Translations under genes and position numbers: made by a program | Part shown: positions 8,376 through 16,800 of the stretch, in pieces | Layout of the letters: every line of letters begins with the position of its first letter | How positions within the stretch are numbered: the first letter of the stretch is position 1 | The notes under the pieces: model-generated | What the model was told of the DNA's origin: nothing | Databases searched by the model: none | The model's input: the letters and a program-made list of their open reading frames with translations, nothing else | Assembly (NCBI RefSeq): GCF_039523795.1 | Contig: NZ_BAAAFZ010000053.1 | Span: 62,001 to 126,000 of the forward strand | DNA length: 64,000 nt | Source: Craurococcus roseus | GTDB taxonomy: Bacteria; Pseudomonadota; Alphaproteobacteria; Acetobacterales; Acetobacteraceae | Reading direction: 5' to 3'

Positions 8376-8657
8376 GGATCGCTCCCGAAGGTCTCGCGTG
8401 AAAGAAGGCCGCGACCGAAGAACAGGGAAGGGCCGGGGTGGCCCTGGCTCGAGCGCCCCACCGGGCGGAGCCCGGCGACGGACCGCGGAGCGGGCCGGGA
8501 GCGCCGCCAGGCGCGGGGGGGGGCCGCGCCCCGCGCGCGCCGCGGCGTGCCACCGTTTCCGCCCGCGCCCTCGGCAGGCGCGGGAGGGGAGGCGCGGCCT
8601 CGGCGTCCGACCGGGGGAGGGGAGGGGACCCGGAGGCCCCCGCCCGGTGTGCCGGAC
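8376..8657. other. gene-free, extremely GC-rich spacer
   Basis: Low-complexity G/C-rich sequence with many CGCGC and GGGG tracts between the small 8.2-kb gene and the 8.66-9.30-kb gene. No gene or clear regulatory site was seen. Confidence 0.35.
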
Positions 8658-9302
8658 CTAGCCGAACGCCCCCATCTGCGCCTTCGCGGCCTCGCGCGAC
8701 ACGGCCGGCGCCGCGCCGCCCTGGTTCGCCGTGGGCGGCGTGAAGGGCTTCCACTCCTCGCCGGTCAGGTGCGCGTAGGCCGACACCGCGCCCTCGGCGG
8801 CGACCAGCAGGGCGCGGGCCTGCAAGCCGACCTCGGCGGCGAATTCGCGCTTGCGCTGGGCGGCCGTCTCGAAGCCGCTGCCCTCCTCGCGGTCCTCGTC
8901 CGCGCCGTCGTTCAGGAGGCGGTTGGTCGCGGCCTGCGCCTCCGACACCTTGTTGCTGTAGAACTGGCCGGCCCCGAAGGCGGAGCCGACGTAGGCGCCG
9001 ACCATGCGCTGGAGGGCGATGGCGAGGGCGCGGTCGTTCAGGTGCGGGCGGAGCGCCGCGCCCAGCCTGCCCAGCCCCTCTTCGGCGGACTCGCGGATGC
9101 CGGCCTCGTCCACGTCGTCGAGGCCGAACATCCTGGCGATGGTGGCCGCCTGCCCCACGTCGGGGCAGAGGGCTTCGGCGGTCCCGTAGGTGATGATTTG
9201 GCGCGCGCCTTGGTGGCCGCCGGCGCGGTTGGCGGCGGGCGCCGTGGCCTGGGCCTTGCGGGCCGTGGCGGGCCGGGCGATCTTCGCGGAGGCTTGGGAC
9301 AT
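8658..9302 (-). CDS. hypothetical protein
   Basis: 214 residues from an ATG at 9302 with GAGG upstream. A basic, Ala-rich start is followed by a largely helical soluble protein. A central segment (ALRPHLNDRALAIALQRMVGAYVGSAFG) is the most ordered part. There are no motifs I recognise. It is monocistronic by appearance; an AT-rich island lies upstream. Confidence 0.55.
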   Translation of the reverse strand: MSQASAKIARPATARKAQATAPAANRAGGHQGARQIITYGTAEALCPDVGQAATIARMFGLDDVDEAGIRESAEEGLGRLGAALRPHLNDRALAIALQRMVGAYVGSAFGAGQFYSNKVSEAQAATNRLLNDGADEDREEGSGFETAAQRKREFAAEVGLQARALLVAAEGAVSAYAHLTGEEWKPFTPPTANQGGAAPAVSREAAKAQMGAFG

Positions 9303-10127
9303 GATGACTAGACCTCATCGTGTTTCGGGTCAGCCCCCGTTTGGTGTTGGTAGCACCGGGCGGGGGCGTTCTTGTTCGCGGCCTTCGTTGACCGCGTTTG
9401 TATTATGCACGGCCCCACGAATACCGCAAGCATTGAATTAAGAAAATGCCAGTAAGCCGCTGGTTTATTTGCACCGGGACAAAACAAAGCCTCTTTACAC
9501 TTTGCCCAAAATAAACGTTTTTCTTGAGCGCCCTGCGGGTGCGGGCCGGCGAGGCCCGCCGCGCCGACGAGAGCGGGGGAGGGGCGACGTTTTTCTCGTC
9601 CCGCCCTGCGTTCCGCACGACGGCCCGCCCGGCCCGGGGTCAAGGCCGCGGATCACCGGGCTCGGGGCGGATCGCATGTGCGTGGCCTCCGGCCACGCAG
9701 CCCGGAGGGCCGGCCCCTGGGCCGCATGTGATCGGGGCATGACGGTGGAGGCGGCCTTGAGGCCGGGCCGGGCGGGCCGTCACACTGGTCGCATGGCTGC
9801 GAGGTCGTCCATCCGCCGCGTGCCCTCCCCGGAGGGGAGGGTCGAGGAGGCGCTCGCCTTTGCCGCGTCGCCGTGCCGCCGGGTGTGGTGGCGGCGCTCG
9901 GCCGGTCATGGAGGCCGGGCCGGGAGCATCGCGGCGCCTAGCAGAGCCGCCTCATGCCAACGACAGCGCTCCGCAGTATTCAGGTGGTCGGCACAAGTAG
10001 AGTCCGGCCTTGCGGTTTCTTCTGTTGACGGATGCACGGGGCGGCGCGCCCCGGCGAGCGGCCGTCCGCTTCAGCCGGCTTCGGGCACGACCCTGACCGG
10101 CGGCGGAGGCACCGCGATGTCCCGCGG
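9303..10127. other. 825-bp gene-free region with AT-rich island and hairpins
   Basis: No convincing gene. About 9418-9528 is strikingly AT-rich against this GC-rich background (GAATTAAGAAAATG, CAAAATAAACG and similar). A perfect hairpin, GCGTGGCC-TCC-GGCCACGC, lies at 9680-9698. A second replication origin, an oriT, or a promoter for the 8658-9302 gene are all possible. Confidence 0.4.
9680..9698. repeat. perfect 8-bp hairpin with 3-nt loop
   Basis: GCGTGGCC / GGCCACGC with loop TCC. No U-tract follows, so it is a structural site rather than a standard terminator. Confidence 0.4.
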
Positions 10128-10223
10128 TCAGGTCTCCCAGCCGGAGATCCAGTAGGCCCAAGCCCCGATGCCGAGCGCGAACAGCGGCGACACGACGAAG
10201 GCGAGGATTTCGGGGTCGGTCAC
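10128..10223 (-). CDS. 31-residue single-pass membrane peptide
   Basis: The GTG at 10223 overlaps the stop of the upstream membrane protein gene (GTGA). The peptide is one hydrophobic segment, FVVSPLFALGIGAWAYWISG, with an acidic start and end. It is likely coupled to the upstream gene and inserted in the inner membrane. The function is unknown; a holin-like or toxin-like peptide or a small accessory subunit is possible. Confidence 0.45.
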   Translation of the reverse strand: MTDPEILAFVVSPLFALGIGAWAYWISGWET

Positions 10224-10456
10224 TGCCTGATCCTCCTGAGGACCCGCCTGGCGAGCCAGTGTAGGCCCGCGCTGATCGGGCCCAAAGCGCAAACGAGGAC
10301 CGTGCCGCCCAGCACCGTCACTCGGGCGCTCGCCAATCCGAGGAGCAGGGTCGCCATCGGGGTGATGATCCCGGCGACCACGCAACCCGCCGCGGTGGTG
10401 TTCAGGAACGTGGCGCTGGGCTTGATCCGCTCCTTGCAGATCTCATCGATGGTCAT
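10220..10456 (-). CDS. small membrane protein with two transmembrane segments
   Basis: 78 residues from an ATG at 10456 with a GGGCGGGG stretch just upstream. A charged N-terminus (MTIDEICKERIKPS) is followed by hydrophobic segments at about residues 17-38 and 42-64, ending in a strongly basic tail RRVLRRIRQ. The positive-inside rule suggests both ends are cytoplasmic. An exact ACCTTCTGAGGT palindrome lies 87-98 bp upstream, linking it to the partition-region motif. Function unknown. Confidence 0.5.
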   Translation of the reverse strand: MTIDEICKERIKPSATFLNTTAAGCVVAGIITPMATLLLGLASARVTVLGGTVLVCALGPISAGLHWLARRVLRRIRQ

Positions 10457-10542
10457 CCCCGCCCAAAGAGACAGGCCGCCTCCGCGCTCGGCCAAGCGCG
10501 CCGCGGTCGTCGTGTCCTCGGCCCCGAGTGCAGAACCTTTCC

Positions 10543-10554
10543 ACCTTCTGAGGT
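10543..10554. promoter_or_regulatory. ACCT-N4-AGGT palindrome (site 7)
   Basis: ACCTTCTGAGGT, upstream of the two small membrane genes. It is preceded by a half-site AACCTTTCC. The rest of 10457-10804 shows no gene. Confidence 0.55.
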
Positions 10555-10804
10555 CAGCAGGTTCTTGGGCCAGGGCCGTCGCGCACGGTGGGCGGAGGGG
10601 TCGAGCCCCGGCGCGCCCGCCGCCAACCGCTGGCCGCGTGGAAAGCGCATCCCGCGCCGGGTCACGGGCACAAGGGTGGATCAGGCGATGGCGGGCACGG
10701 CGTGCCCTTTCGGACAGCCCTCGGCCGGGCACGCCATGGGCGCGTGCCGGACGGCCGATGCGGGCGAGGATCCTCGCCCGGCCCGGTGCCGGGCGGCGCG
10801 GCCG

Positions 10805-12526
10805 TCAAGCGGTGGGTCGGAGAGGCGTCACGCCATCGGAGGCGGGCGGCGGCACCCGGTCGTCGGCGCCATCGGGCTCGCCAGTTCCCTCCAGCCCGCC
10901 GGCGTCGTCCGGCTCGGGTTCGCGACCCGTCGGTTCGGCGTCGCCGGCCGCGTCCGGGCAGGGCAGGGGACCGCCGCTGGCCGGCGCCTCCGCGGTCGGT
11001 GCGAAGCGGGCACCGGGGTAGGTGTAGGTGCCGTCCCTGAACCGCTCGACGAGGGCCGCGCGCGTGTCCTTGCCCCTGGGGTGGACGCGCACGCCCTCCG
11101 CCCGGGCCGCCGCTTCCACCGCGGGTTTGCTCAGGCAGGAGAGGAAGGCCTCGGTCGCCATGTTCGGCAGGTAGGCCTCGGCGTGCACGGCCCGGCCCGC
11201 GAGCAGCGCCGCGTCGCCGCTGCAGGACATGCCGACGCGGCAGGACAGGACCTCCACCAGCATCTCGCGCGCGGCCCGGCGCAGCGCGGCCGGATGGGTC
11301 GTGAGGACGCCGCCCTCGGAGATGCCCGACGCGACGCGGCCGCGCCGGCCCCAGCGCGTGTCGTCGCCCCTGGCGCCGCTGTGGACCTGCACGTTGCCGC
11401 CCGAGAAGGCCAGCACCAGCAACCCGAGCAGGGTGTCGTCGGCGATCTCCGCCTCCCGCAGCGCCCGGTGCAAGGCATCGGTGCGGAGGTCGCCGATCAG
11501 CCCCACGCCCTTCTTGGTCACCGCCGGGCGGGACGGCGCAGCCGCGGACGCGTCCTCCCCGCCGTCCGCGCCCTCGCTGCGCGCTGCCCGCGCGGGCTTG
11601 GGCTCGGGCGGATGATAAATCCTGGTCCGGACCTCGCCCGTGCGCGGGTCGAGGAAGTGGCCGACCAGGTCGCCGGGGCCGGGCGTCGCGCGCCAGCTCT
11701 CCTGCGCGCCGCGGGGCAGGATGCCGCGGCCGTACTCGTCCACCTCCAGCACGGCGCCGTTCCCGGGCAGGTTGCCCTCCAGCCACGCTTGCTGGGCGGC
11801 GAAGAACGCCTCCACGCACGTGGTGGTGCGCCCGTCCTCGCCCGCCGGAGCGAAGAGATCGTCCTCCCACACCACGCCGTGCGCCTCGGCCAGGTCGTCG
11901 CCGAAGCGGGCGTCCCGGGCCAGCAGGCGGCGCTTGGCGAGCGCGCGGGCCAGCTCGTACCAGGCGACCCGTTCGCCGCGCTTGGCCCGCAGCCGCTTCC
12001 ACGCCGCGGCCTGCTCCTCGAGCGTCGCCGCAGCGATCGCGCGCAGCTCCTCCTCGCGCGGCATGTCGCCGGCGGCGACGCGGTCGAGGACGGGCTTGTG
12101 CACGCGCGCCAGCAGGCGGAGCTTGCGGATGGTGCGGACGTGGAAGTCGAAGGCGGTGGCGATGGCCTCCTCCGACCACCCCTCGCCGGCCAGGGCCTCA
12201 ACGCCCCGCCACTGGTCCACGATCCCGAGGTTGGCGCGCACGATGTTCTCGGCGAAGGCCCGCGCGGCGTCCGAGCCGTCGTCGGCGCCGCGCACCAGGA
12301 CGTGGATGGCGTCCAGCCCGGCCGCGATCGCCGCCGCGGTCCGGCGGTGGCCGGCGAGGATCACCAGCCTGCCGCCGCCCTCCTCGCGCACCACGGGCGG
12401 CTGGGTGACGCCGACCGCGCGGACGCTGGCCGCGAGCTGGGCGTCCTCCTCCGGCCGCGCCTTGGTGCGGCGGGGGTTGTCGGGGTTGGGCTTGAGGGCG
12501 CGCGGGTCGACTTGCCGCAGTTCCAT
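10805..12526 (-). CDS. large ParB/RepB/Spo0J-domain protein
   Basis: 573 residues. The N-terminal 100 residues are a ParB N-domain, with the NPDNPR box, VGVTQPPVVR, and ILAGHRRTAAA (ParB box GxRR-like). An HTH-like segment follows (EEAIATAFDFHVRTIRKLRLLARV). The remaining two thirds are plasmid-specific with an acidic Pro-rich tail. Relatives sit beside a giant methylase/helicase in plasmids and phages of alphaproteobacteria, as here (gene at 13898-19036). It may be a transcription or defence-related ParB rather than the partition partner of ParA. It is preceded by a giant-hairpin leader at 12591-12676. Confidence 0.8.
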   Translation of the reverse strand: MELRQVDPRALKPNPDNPRRTKARPEEDAQLAASVRAVGVTQPPVVREEGGGRLVILAGHRRTAAAIAAGLDAIHVLVRGADDGSDAARAFAENIVRANLGIVDQWRGVEALAGEGWSEEAIATAFDFHVRTIRKLRLLARVHKPVLDRVAAGDMPREEELRAIAAATLEEQAAAWKRLRAKRGERVAWYELARALAKRRLLARDARFGDDLAEAHGVVWEDDLFAPAGEDGRTTTCVEAFFAAQQAWLEGNLPGNGAVLEVDEYGRGILPRGAQESWRATPGPGDLVGHFLDPRTGEVRTRIYHPPEPKPARAARSEGADGGEDASAAAPSRPAVTKKGVGLIGDLRTDALHRALREAEIADDTLLGLLVLAFSGGNVQVHSGARGDDTRWGRRGRVASGISEGGVLTTHPAALRRAAREMLVEVLSCRVGMSCSGDAALLAGRAVHAEAYLPNMATEAFLSCLSKPAVEAAARAEGVRVHPRGKDTRAALVERFRDGTYTYPGARFAPTAEAPASGGPLPCPDAAGDAEPTGREPEPDDAGGLEGTGEPDGADDRVPPPASDGVTPLRPTA

Positions 12527-12590
12527 CGGGGGCTCCTGCCTCGGGGGTTGCCGCCCGCCGTTCCATGCCCGGCGGACGCCCCCTTCCGCC

Positions 12591-12676
12591 CCGCGGTCCC
12601 GGCGCCCGGGGCAAGGGCGCGGCGCAGCCGCGAGGCCGCCAGGCCGGTCCCTTGCGGCGGGCGGCCGGCGCCGCGG
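12591..12676 (-). repeat. giant-hairpin leader, copy A (upstream of ParB-domain gene)
   Basis: GCAAGGG (12611-12617) pairs with CCCTTGC (12649-12655), loop 31 nt. Outer CCGCGG arms at 12591-12596 and 12671-12676 extend the stem imperfectly. It lies 65 bp from the start codon of the ParB-domain gene. The same structure recurs at four other loci (about 19.7, 26.7, 28.9 and 30.8 kb). Confidence 0.6.
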
Positions 12677-12923
12677 TACGCCCTTCGCCGTTTCGTTCTT
12701 CGTGTTCTCTTTCCAACATCCAGAGCGTCACCCTGCCGTCGGCGTCTCCGGCAAACCGCGAGCGAACCGCCGGTCCGAGGCCATGCGGGGTGACGCGTCG
12801 CCGAGCCTTGCGAGACGAAGCACAGCTTTGTTGTTGCAACGCCTGCGACGCGGGGGCGCACGGCGCTATGACGACGCCACGGACTCGTGCGAGACGACGT
12901 GCAGCAGCGAAGGCCAGGACCGC

Positions 12924-13271
12924 ATGGAAGTCGGTGTCCTCAATCCAGACGTAGATCTCGACATCGAGATGACCAACAGCCAGCCCGAGGAGCCGCTGAG
13001 CATCGGCGAGGGCGTCACGGCCACTTGGCATTTGCCCATGATGAAGGCGGAGGGCATCCCCAAGACGATCGAGCTCGCCTTCCAGATCGGCGGCGCGGTG
13101 GCCGGTGGCGTCGCTTTGAACGTGGTGGCCAACATCATCACGAGTTGGCTGATGGACCGCTTCAAGGGCCGGGCGGATAGACTTCGCATCGAACGGCAGG
13201 AGATCGAGTTCGAGGCCGGTGCCGTGAAGCGGATCGTGCTGGAGACGATCACGCGGGAGACGGACCGCTGA
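12924..13271 (+). CDS. membrane protein of inserted two-gene unit
   Basis: 115 residues from an ATG at 12924. The acidic N-terminal half is soluble. A Gly/Ala-rich hydrophobic segment (AFQIGGAVAGGVALNVVANIITSWL, within about 53-78) is followed by a charged amphipathic helix to the end. Its stop overlaps the start region of the next gene (CTGA at 13268-13271). The pair is the only rightward unit between 10 and 24 kb, so it is probably a separate cargo. No family recognised. Confidence 0.55.
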   Translation: MEVGVLNPDVDLDIEMTNSQPEEPLSIGEGVTATWHLPMMKAEGIPKTIELAFQIGGAVAGGVALNVVANIITSWLMDRFKGRADRLRIERQEIEFEAGAVKRIVLETITRETDR

Positions 13272-13825
13272 AGCTGCGACGCCCGCCCCACCCGGACCCC
13301 GTCGGCGCGGCGACCTACTTTTGCGTGCACGCCGGACACCGGGAAGCGGCCATCGCCACCGCCATCGACGCGATCCGGCATGGCGCGCGCCGAGAGGTCG
13401 CCGCGGTGGCTGGGGCCGACCTCGACGAGGGACTGGCCAGGACCGTGCGCGAGTGGGTCTTGGAGTCCCTTCTCCAGGGCGCCTGGATGCGCGAGTACCA
13501 CGAGTGGGAGAAGGCCACGAAGGCGTTCTTCGACGGCAACCACGCCCGCAACGGCGGCGGCAAGGTCGATTGGCGAGGCAAGGTCCCGGGCGTGCCGCGC
13601 GCGTCGCACGTGGACAGGGTGCGCGCCCAGCTCGCGCTGTTCGGCGCCGCCGTGCCGGAGGACGCGCTCGCCGCGATAGACCGCGCCCGGGAAGGCGTGA
13701 ACCTCGCCAAGCACGAGGCCGAGCACTTCATCGGCGAGGCGGACTACCGGGCGTTCGTAAGGGCCATCGAGAGGTTCTGGGAGGCTCTGGCCGAACAGGA
13801 GGAGTTCACCCCGCCTGCGCGGTGA
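13268..13825 (+). CDS. hypothetical protein, second gene of inserted unit
   Basis: 185 residues if it starts at CTG 13268, which overlaps the previous stop as CTGA; a conservative GTG start at 13325 gives 166 residues. I favour the upstream start because the frame between them (PHPDPVGAATYFC) looks coding. The protein is soluble and helical, with a conspicuous aromatic/acidic segment around MREYHEWEKATKAFF and a C-terminal helix rich in Glu. The last codons and stop lie inside a perfect inverted repeat. Function unknown; a soluble partner of the membrane protein, as in a toxin-antitoxin or small defence pair, is conceivable. Confidence 0.5.
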   Translation: MKLRRPPHPDPVGAATYFCVHAGHREAAIATAIDAIRHGARREVAAVAGADLDEGLARTVREWVLESLLQGAWMREYHEWEKATKAFFDGNHARNGGGKVDWRGKVPGVPRASHVDRVRAQLALFGAAVPEDALAAIDRAREGVNLAKHEAEHFIGEADYRAFVRAIERFWEALAEQEEFTPPAR

Positions 13826-13830
13826 ACTCC
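13801..13830 (+). terminator. perfect 10-bp inverted repeat overlapping stop codon
   Basis: GGAGTTCACC (13801-13810) and GGTGAACTCC (13821-13830) flank a 10-nt loop. The stop TGA at 13823-13825 is within the right arm. It sits between converging genes, as expected of a bidirectional terminator, although no T-tract follows. Confidence 0.5.
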
Positions 13831-13897
13831 GGCGCCGTACCGCATGACGGCGATGCCGCTCCGCCGTTAGCGCGCCGCTCTCGCGCTTGCGGCGGCG

Positions 13898-16800
13898 TCA
13901 CTCAGCGGCCTGGGCCGGAACGGGCGCGGGTGTCGCCTCCGTTTCGTCCTCCCCGGCGCCCGCGGCCAGCCCGGCCTCGACCGCCTCCAGCGCCGCGCGC
14001 TTCTCGTCCAGCTCGGCCTGCAGGGGGAACGCCTCGCCCAGGCGCGGCCCGTAGCCGGCCAGCCGCGCCTCCGCCTCCGCCAGCGCGCGCCGCTCCTCCG
14101 CCAGCTCCGCCTCGAACCGGTCGAGCATGTATTCGAGCCGCGACACCAGCCCGAGCGCCGTCAGCTCCGGCGGCACCGCCACCTCCTGCTCCCGGCCCGT
14201 GCGTTCCAGCACCACGTCCAACCGGTAGCCCTGGCCCGCGAGGCCCCGTAGTCCGGTCGCGGAAACGGCGAAGCCGCCGAGGGCCGCCAGGGTCCAGGTG
14301 CCCTCCTCCTGGCCGCGGTCGAGCAGGCGGACGCGGGCGAGCAAGGCGGCGCCGGCCTGGCGCCGGTCATCGAGCAAGCGCCCGCCCACCTCCATGCGGA
14401 ACCGCTCGCCGCGGGTCGGCACGCGCCGGGCCAGGTCCCGCTCGACCTCGGCGATGCGCCGCGTCGCGTGCGCGATGGCCGCGCGCGCCGAGACGACGTT
14501 GCCGCGCACCGCGTGCTGGTCGTCGAAATGCGCCGCCCGCAGCCGCTCCAGCCGCGCGACCTCGGCGTCCAGCCCGGCTTTTTGCATCAGCCTGGGGTCG
14601 CCCGAGGCGATGGCCTTGGCCAGCGCGAACTGGTTGGCCTGGGATCCCGCGTCCTCCAGCCGGCGCACGCCGCGGTCGCCCCCGAGCGCCATGGCGATGA
14701 AGCGCGCCTTGCGCTCCAGGTTCTGCCACATGGCGGCGTCCATGCTGCCTGGCGTGGCGTAGGCCAGGACCTCGACCTCTTCGTGCCGGTTGCCCTGGCG
14801 CTCGATCCGCCCCTCGCGCTGCTCGATCTCCGCCGGCAGCCAGGGGACGTCGAGGTGGTGCAGCGCCTTGAGCCGGCGCTGCACGTTCACGCCTGTGCCC
14901 ATGGTGGCCGACGAGCCGATCAGCACGCGGATCCGGCCGGCGTCGAACTCCTGGAACAGGCGCTGCTTGGCGGCCGACGCCTTGTGGTCCTGCATGAAGG
15001 CGACCTGGCCGGCGGGCACGCCGAGGCGGACCAGCTCCCGCTTGATCCAGCGGTAGGCCGAGAAGCCGCGCGCGGCCTCCACGCCGTTGGTGCCGAGGTC
15101 GGAGAACACGAGCTGCCCGGCGCCGGGCAGGGCGTAGGGCACGCCGTCGGGGCGCGCGTAGCGCTCGCCCGCCGTCTCCAGCCAGATGCGGTGCACGTTC
15201 CGGATGAGCAGGTTGAGCTTGTTGCCGGGCTCGTCCTCGTGGTCGGCGTAGACGAGCCGCAGGTCGATGGCAGCGTGGCGGCCGTCGGTGATGACCGAGA
15301 GCAGGATGTCCTGCCCCTTCCGCGGCGGGCCCTTGCGCGCCTCGATGGCCCGGATGCGCTGATCCAGCGCCCGCTGGTAGGCGCGGAAGCCGGGCGAGGC
15401 CTCGGCGGTCACGATCCGGCGCCCGCCGCCCTTGACCGCGGGCAGGCGGAGGTGGGCGCGCAGCTCGTCCTTGCCCACCACGTCCGCGGAGGCGCGGAAC
15501 ATGGAGACCAGCTCGGGGACGTTGACGAACTCGGCGAAGCGGGTGACCGGCTTGTAGCGGCCGGAGGGCTGCAGCTCGAGCTCGGTCCGGGTGTCGCCGA
15601 AGCTCGCCGCCCAGGCGTCGAACTGGTGCACGCCGCGTTCGCGCAGCGCGCCCTCGGCCATGAAGCGCTGCACGGTGAACATCTCGCCCAGCGTGTTGGT
15701 GATCGGCGTCCCCGACGCCAGCACCAGCGCGCGGCCCGGGTTGCGCTGCGCCACGAAGCGGCTCTTGGCGTAGAGGTCCCACGCCGCCTGCGACCCGTCC
15801 GGGTCCACGCCCTTGAGGCCGCCCATGTTGGTGGCGAAGGCGAGCTTCCGCATCGCCTGCGCCTCGTCCACCACGATCTGGTCCACGCCGATCTCGCCCA
15901 GGTGCAGCAGGTCGTCCTTGCGGGCGCCTAGCCCCTCCAGCTTGGCCTGCAGGCCCTCCTTGGCGCGCTCGATCCGCTTGCGCGTGACCCGGTCGCCGCC
16001 GTCCACGCGCGCCAGCAGCTCCTCCAGGTCGCGCAGCTGGCCGGCGACGAGCCCGCGCTCGAAGGCGGCGGGCACGGGGATGAACTTGAACGCCGAGTGC
16101 GTGATGACGATGGCGTCCCAGCCCGCGGTCGCGGCGCGCGCCAGGAAGCGGCGGCGCTTGTCCTTGGTGAAGTTGCTCTCGTCGGCGACCAGGATGCGGG
16201 CGTTCGGGTAGAGCTGGAGGAACTCGCGCGACGCCTGGGCCAGGCAGTGGCCGGGCACCACCAGCATGGCCTTGGTGATGAGGCCGAGGCGCTTCTGCTC
16301 CATCACCGCGGCGGCCATCGAGGCCGTCTTCCCGGCCCCGACCGCGTGGGCGATGTAGGTGCTGCCCGCGCTGATCACGCGCCAGATGACCCGCTTCTGG
16401 TGCGGGTAGAACCGGAACGCGCTCGACGCTCCCGGCAGGGTCAGGTGCGCGCCGTCGAAGCGGCGCGGGACCAGGTCGTTGAAGCGGTCGTTGTAGATGC
16501 GCGCGAGCCGGTCCGTGCGCGCGGGGCAGGTCCAGACCCAGCGCTCGAAGGCCGCCTTGATCTTGGCGAGCTTCTCCTTCGCCGCCTCCGTCTCGGCCGG
16601 GTTGATCTCCCGGACCTCGCGGCCGTCCTCCACCCGGGTGTCCCAGACCTGCGGGGTGGCGCCGTTGAGCGCGTCGTCCAGGAGCTGGCCCGCGTGCCGG
16701 CGGTGGGTGCCCCACTCGGACGTCGCTTCCGGGCGGTGCGCGAAGGCGCCGGCGTCCAGCGACCAGGACGCCACCTCGACGGTGTGGCGCACCCTCGTGG

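Noticed and set aside
12690..12712. GTTC-N5-GTTC upstream of the ParB-domain gene as a second SOS box
   Set aside because: The spacer is five, not seven, so it does not meet the LexA consensus.
10565..12793. A 742-codon plus-strand frame
   Set aside because: It is antisense to the ParB-domain gene, which has clear motifs; no ribosome binding site or family likeness.
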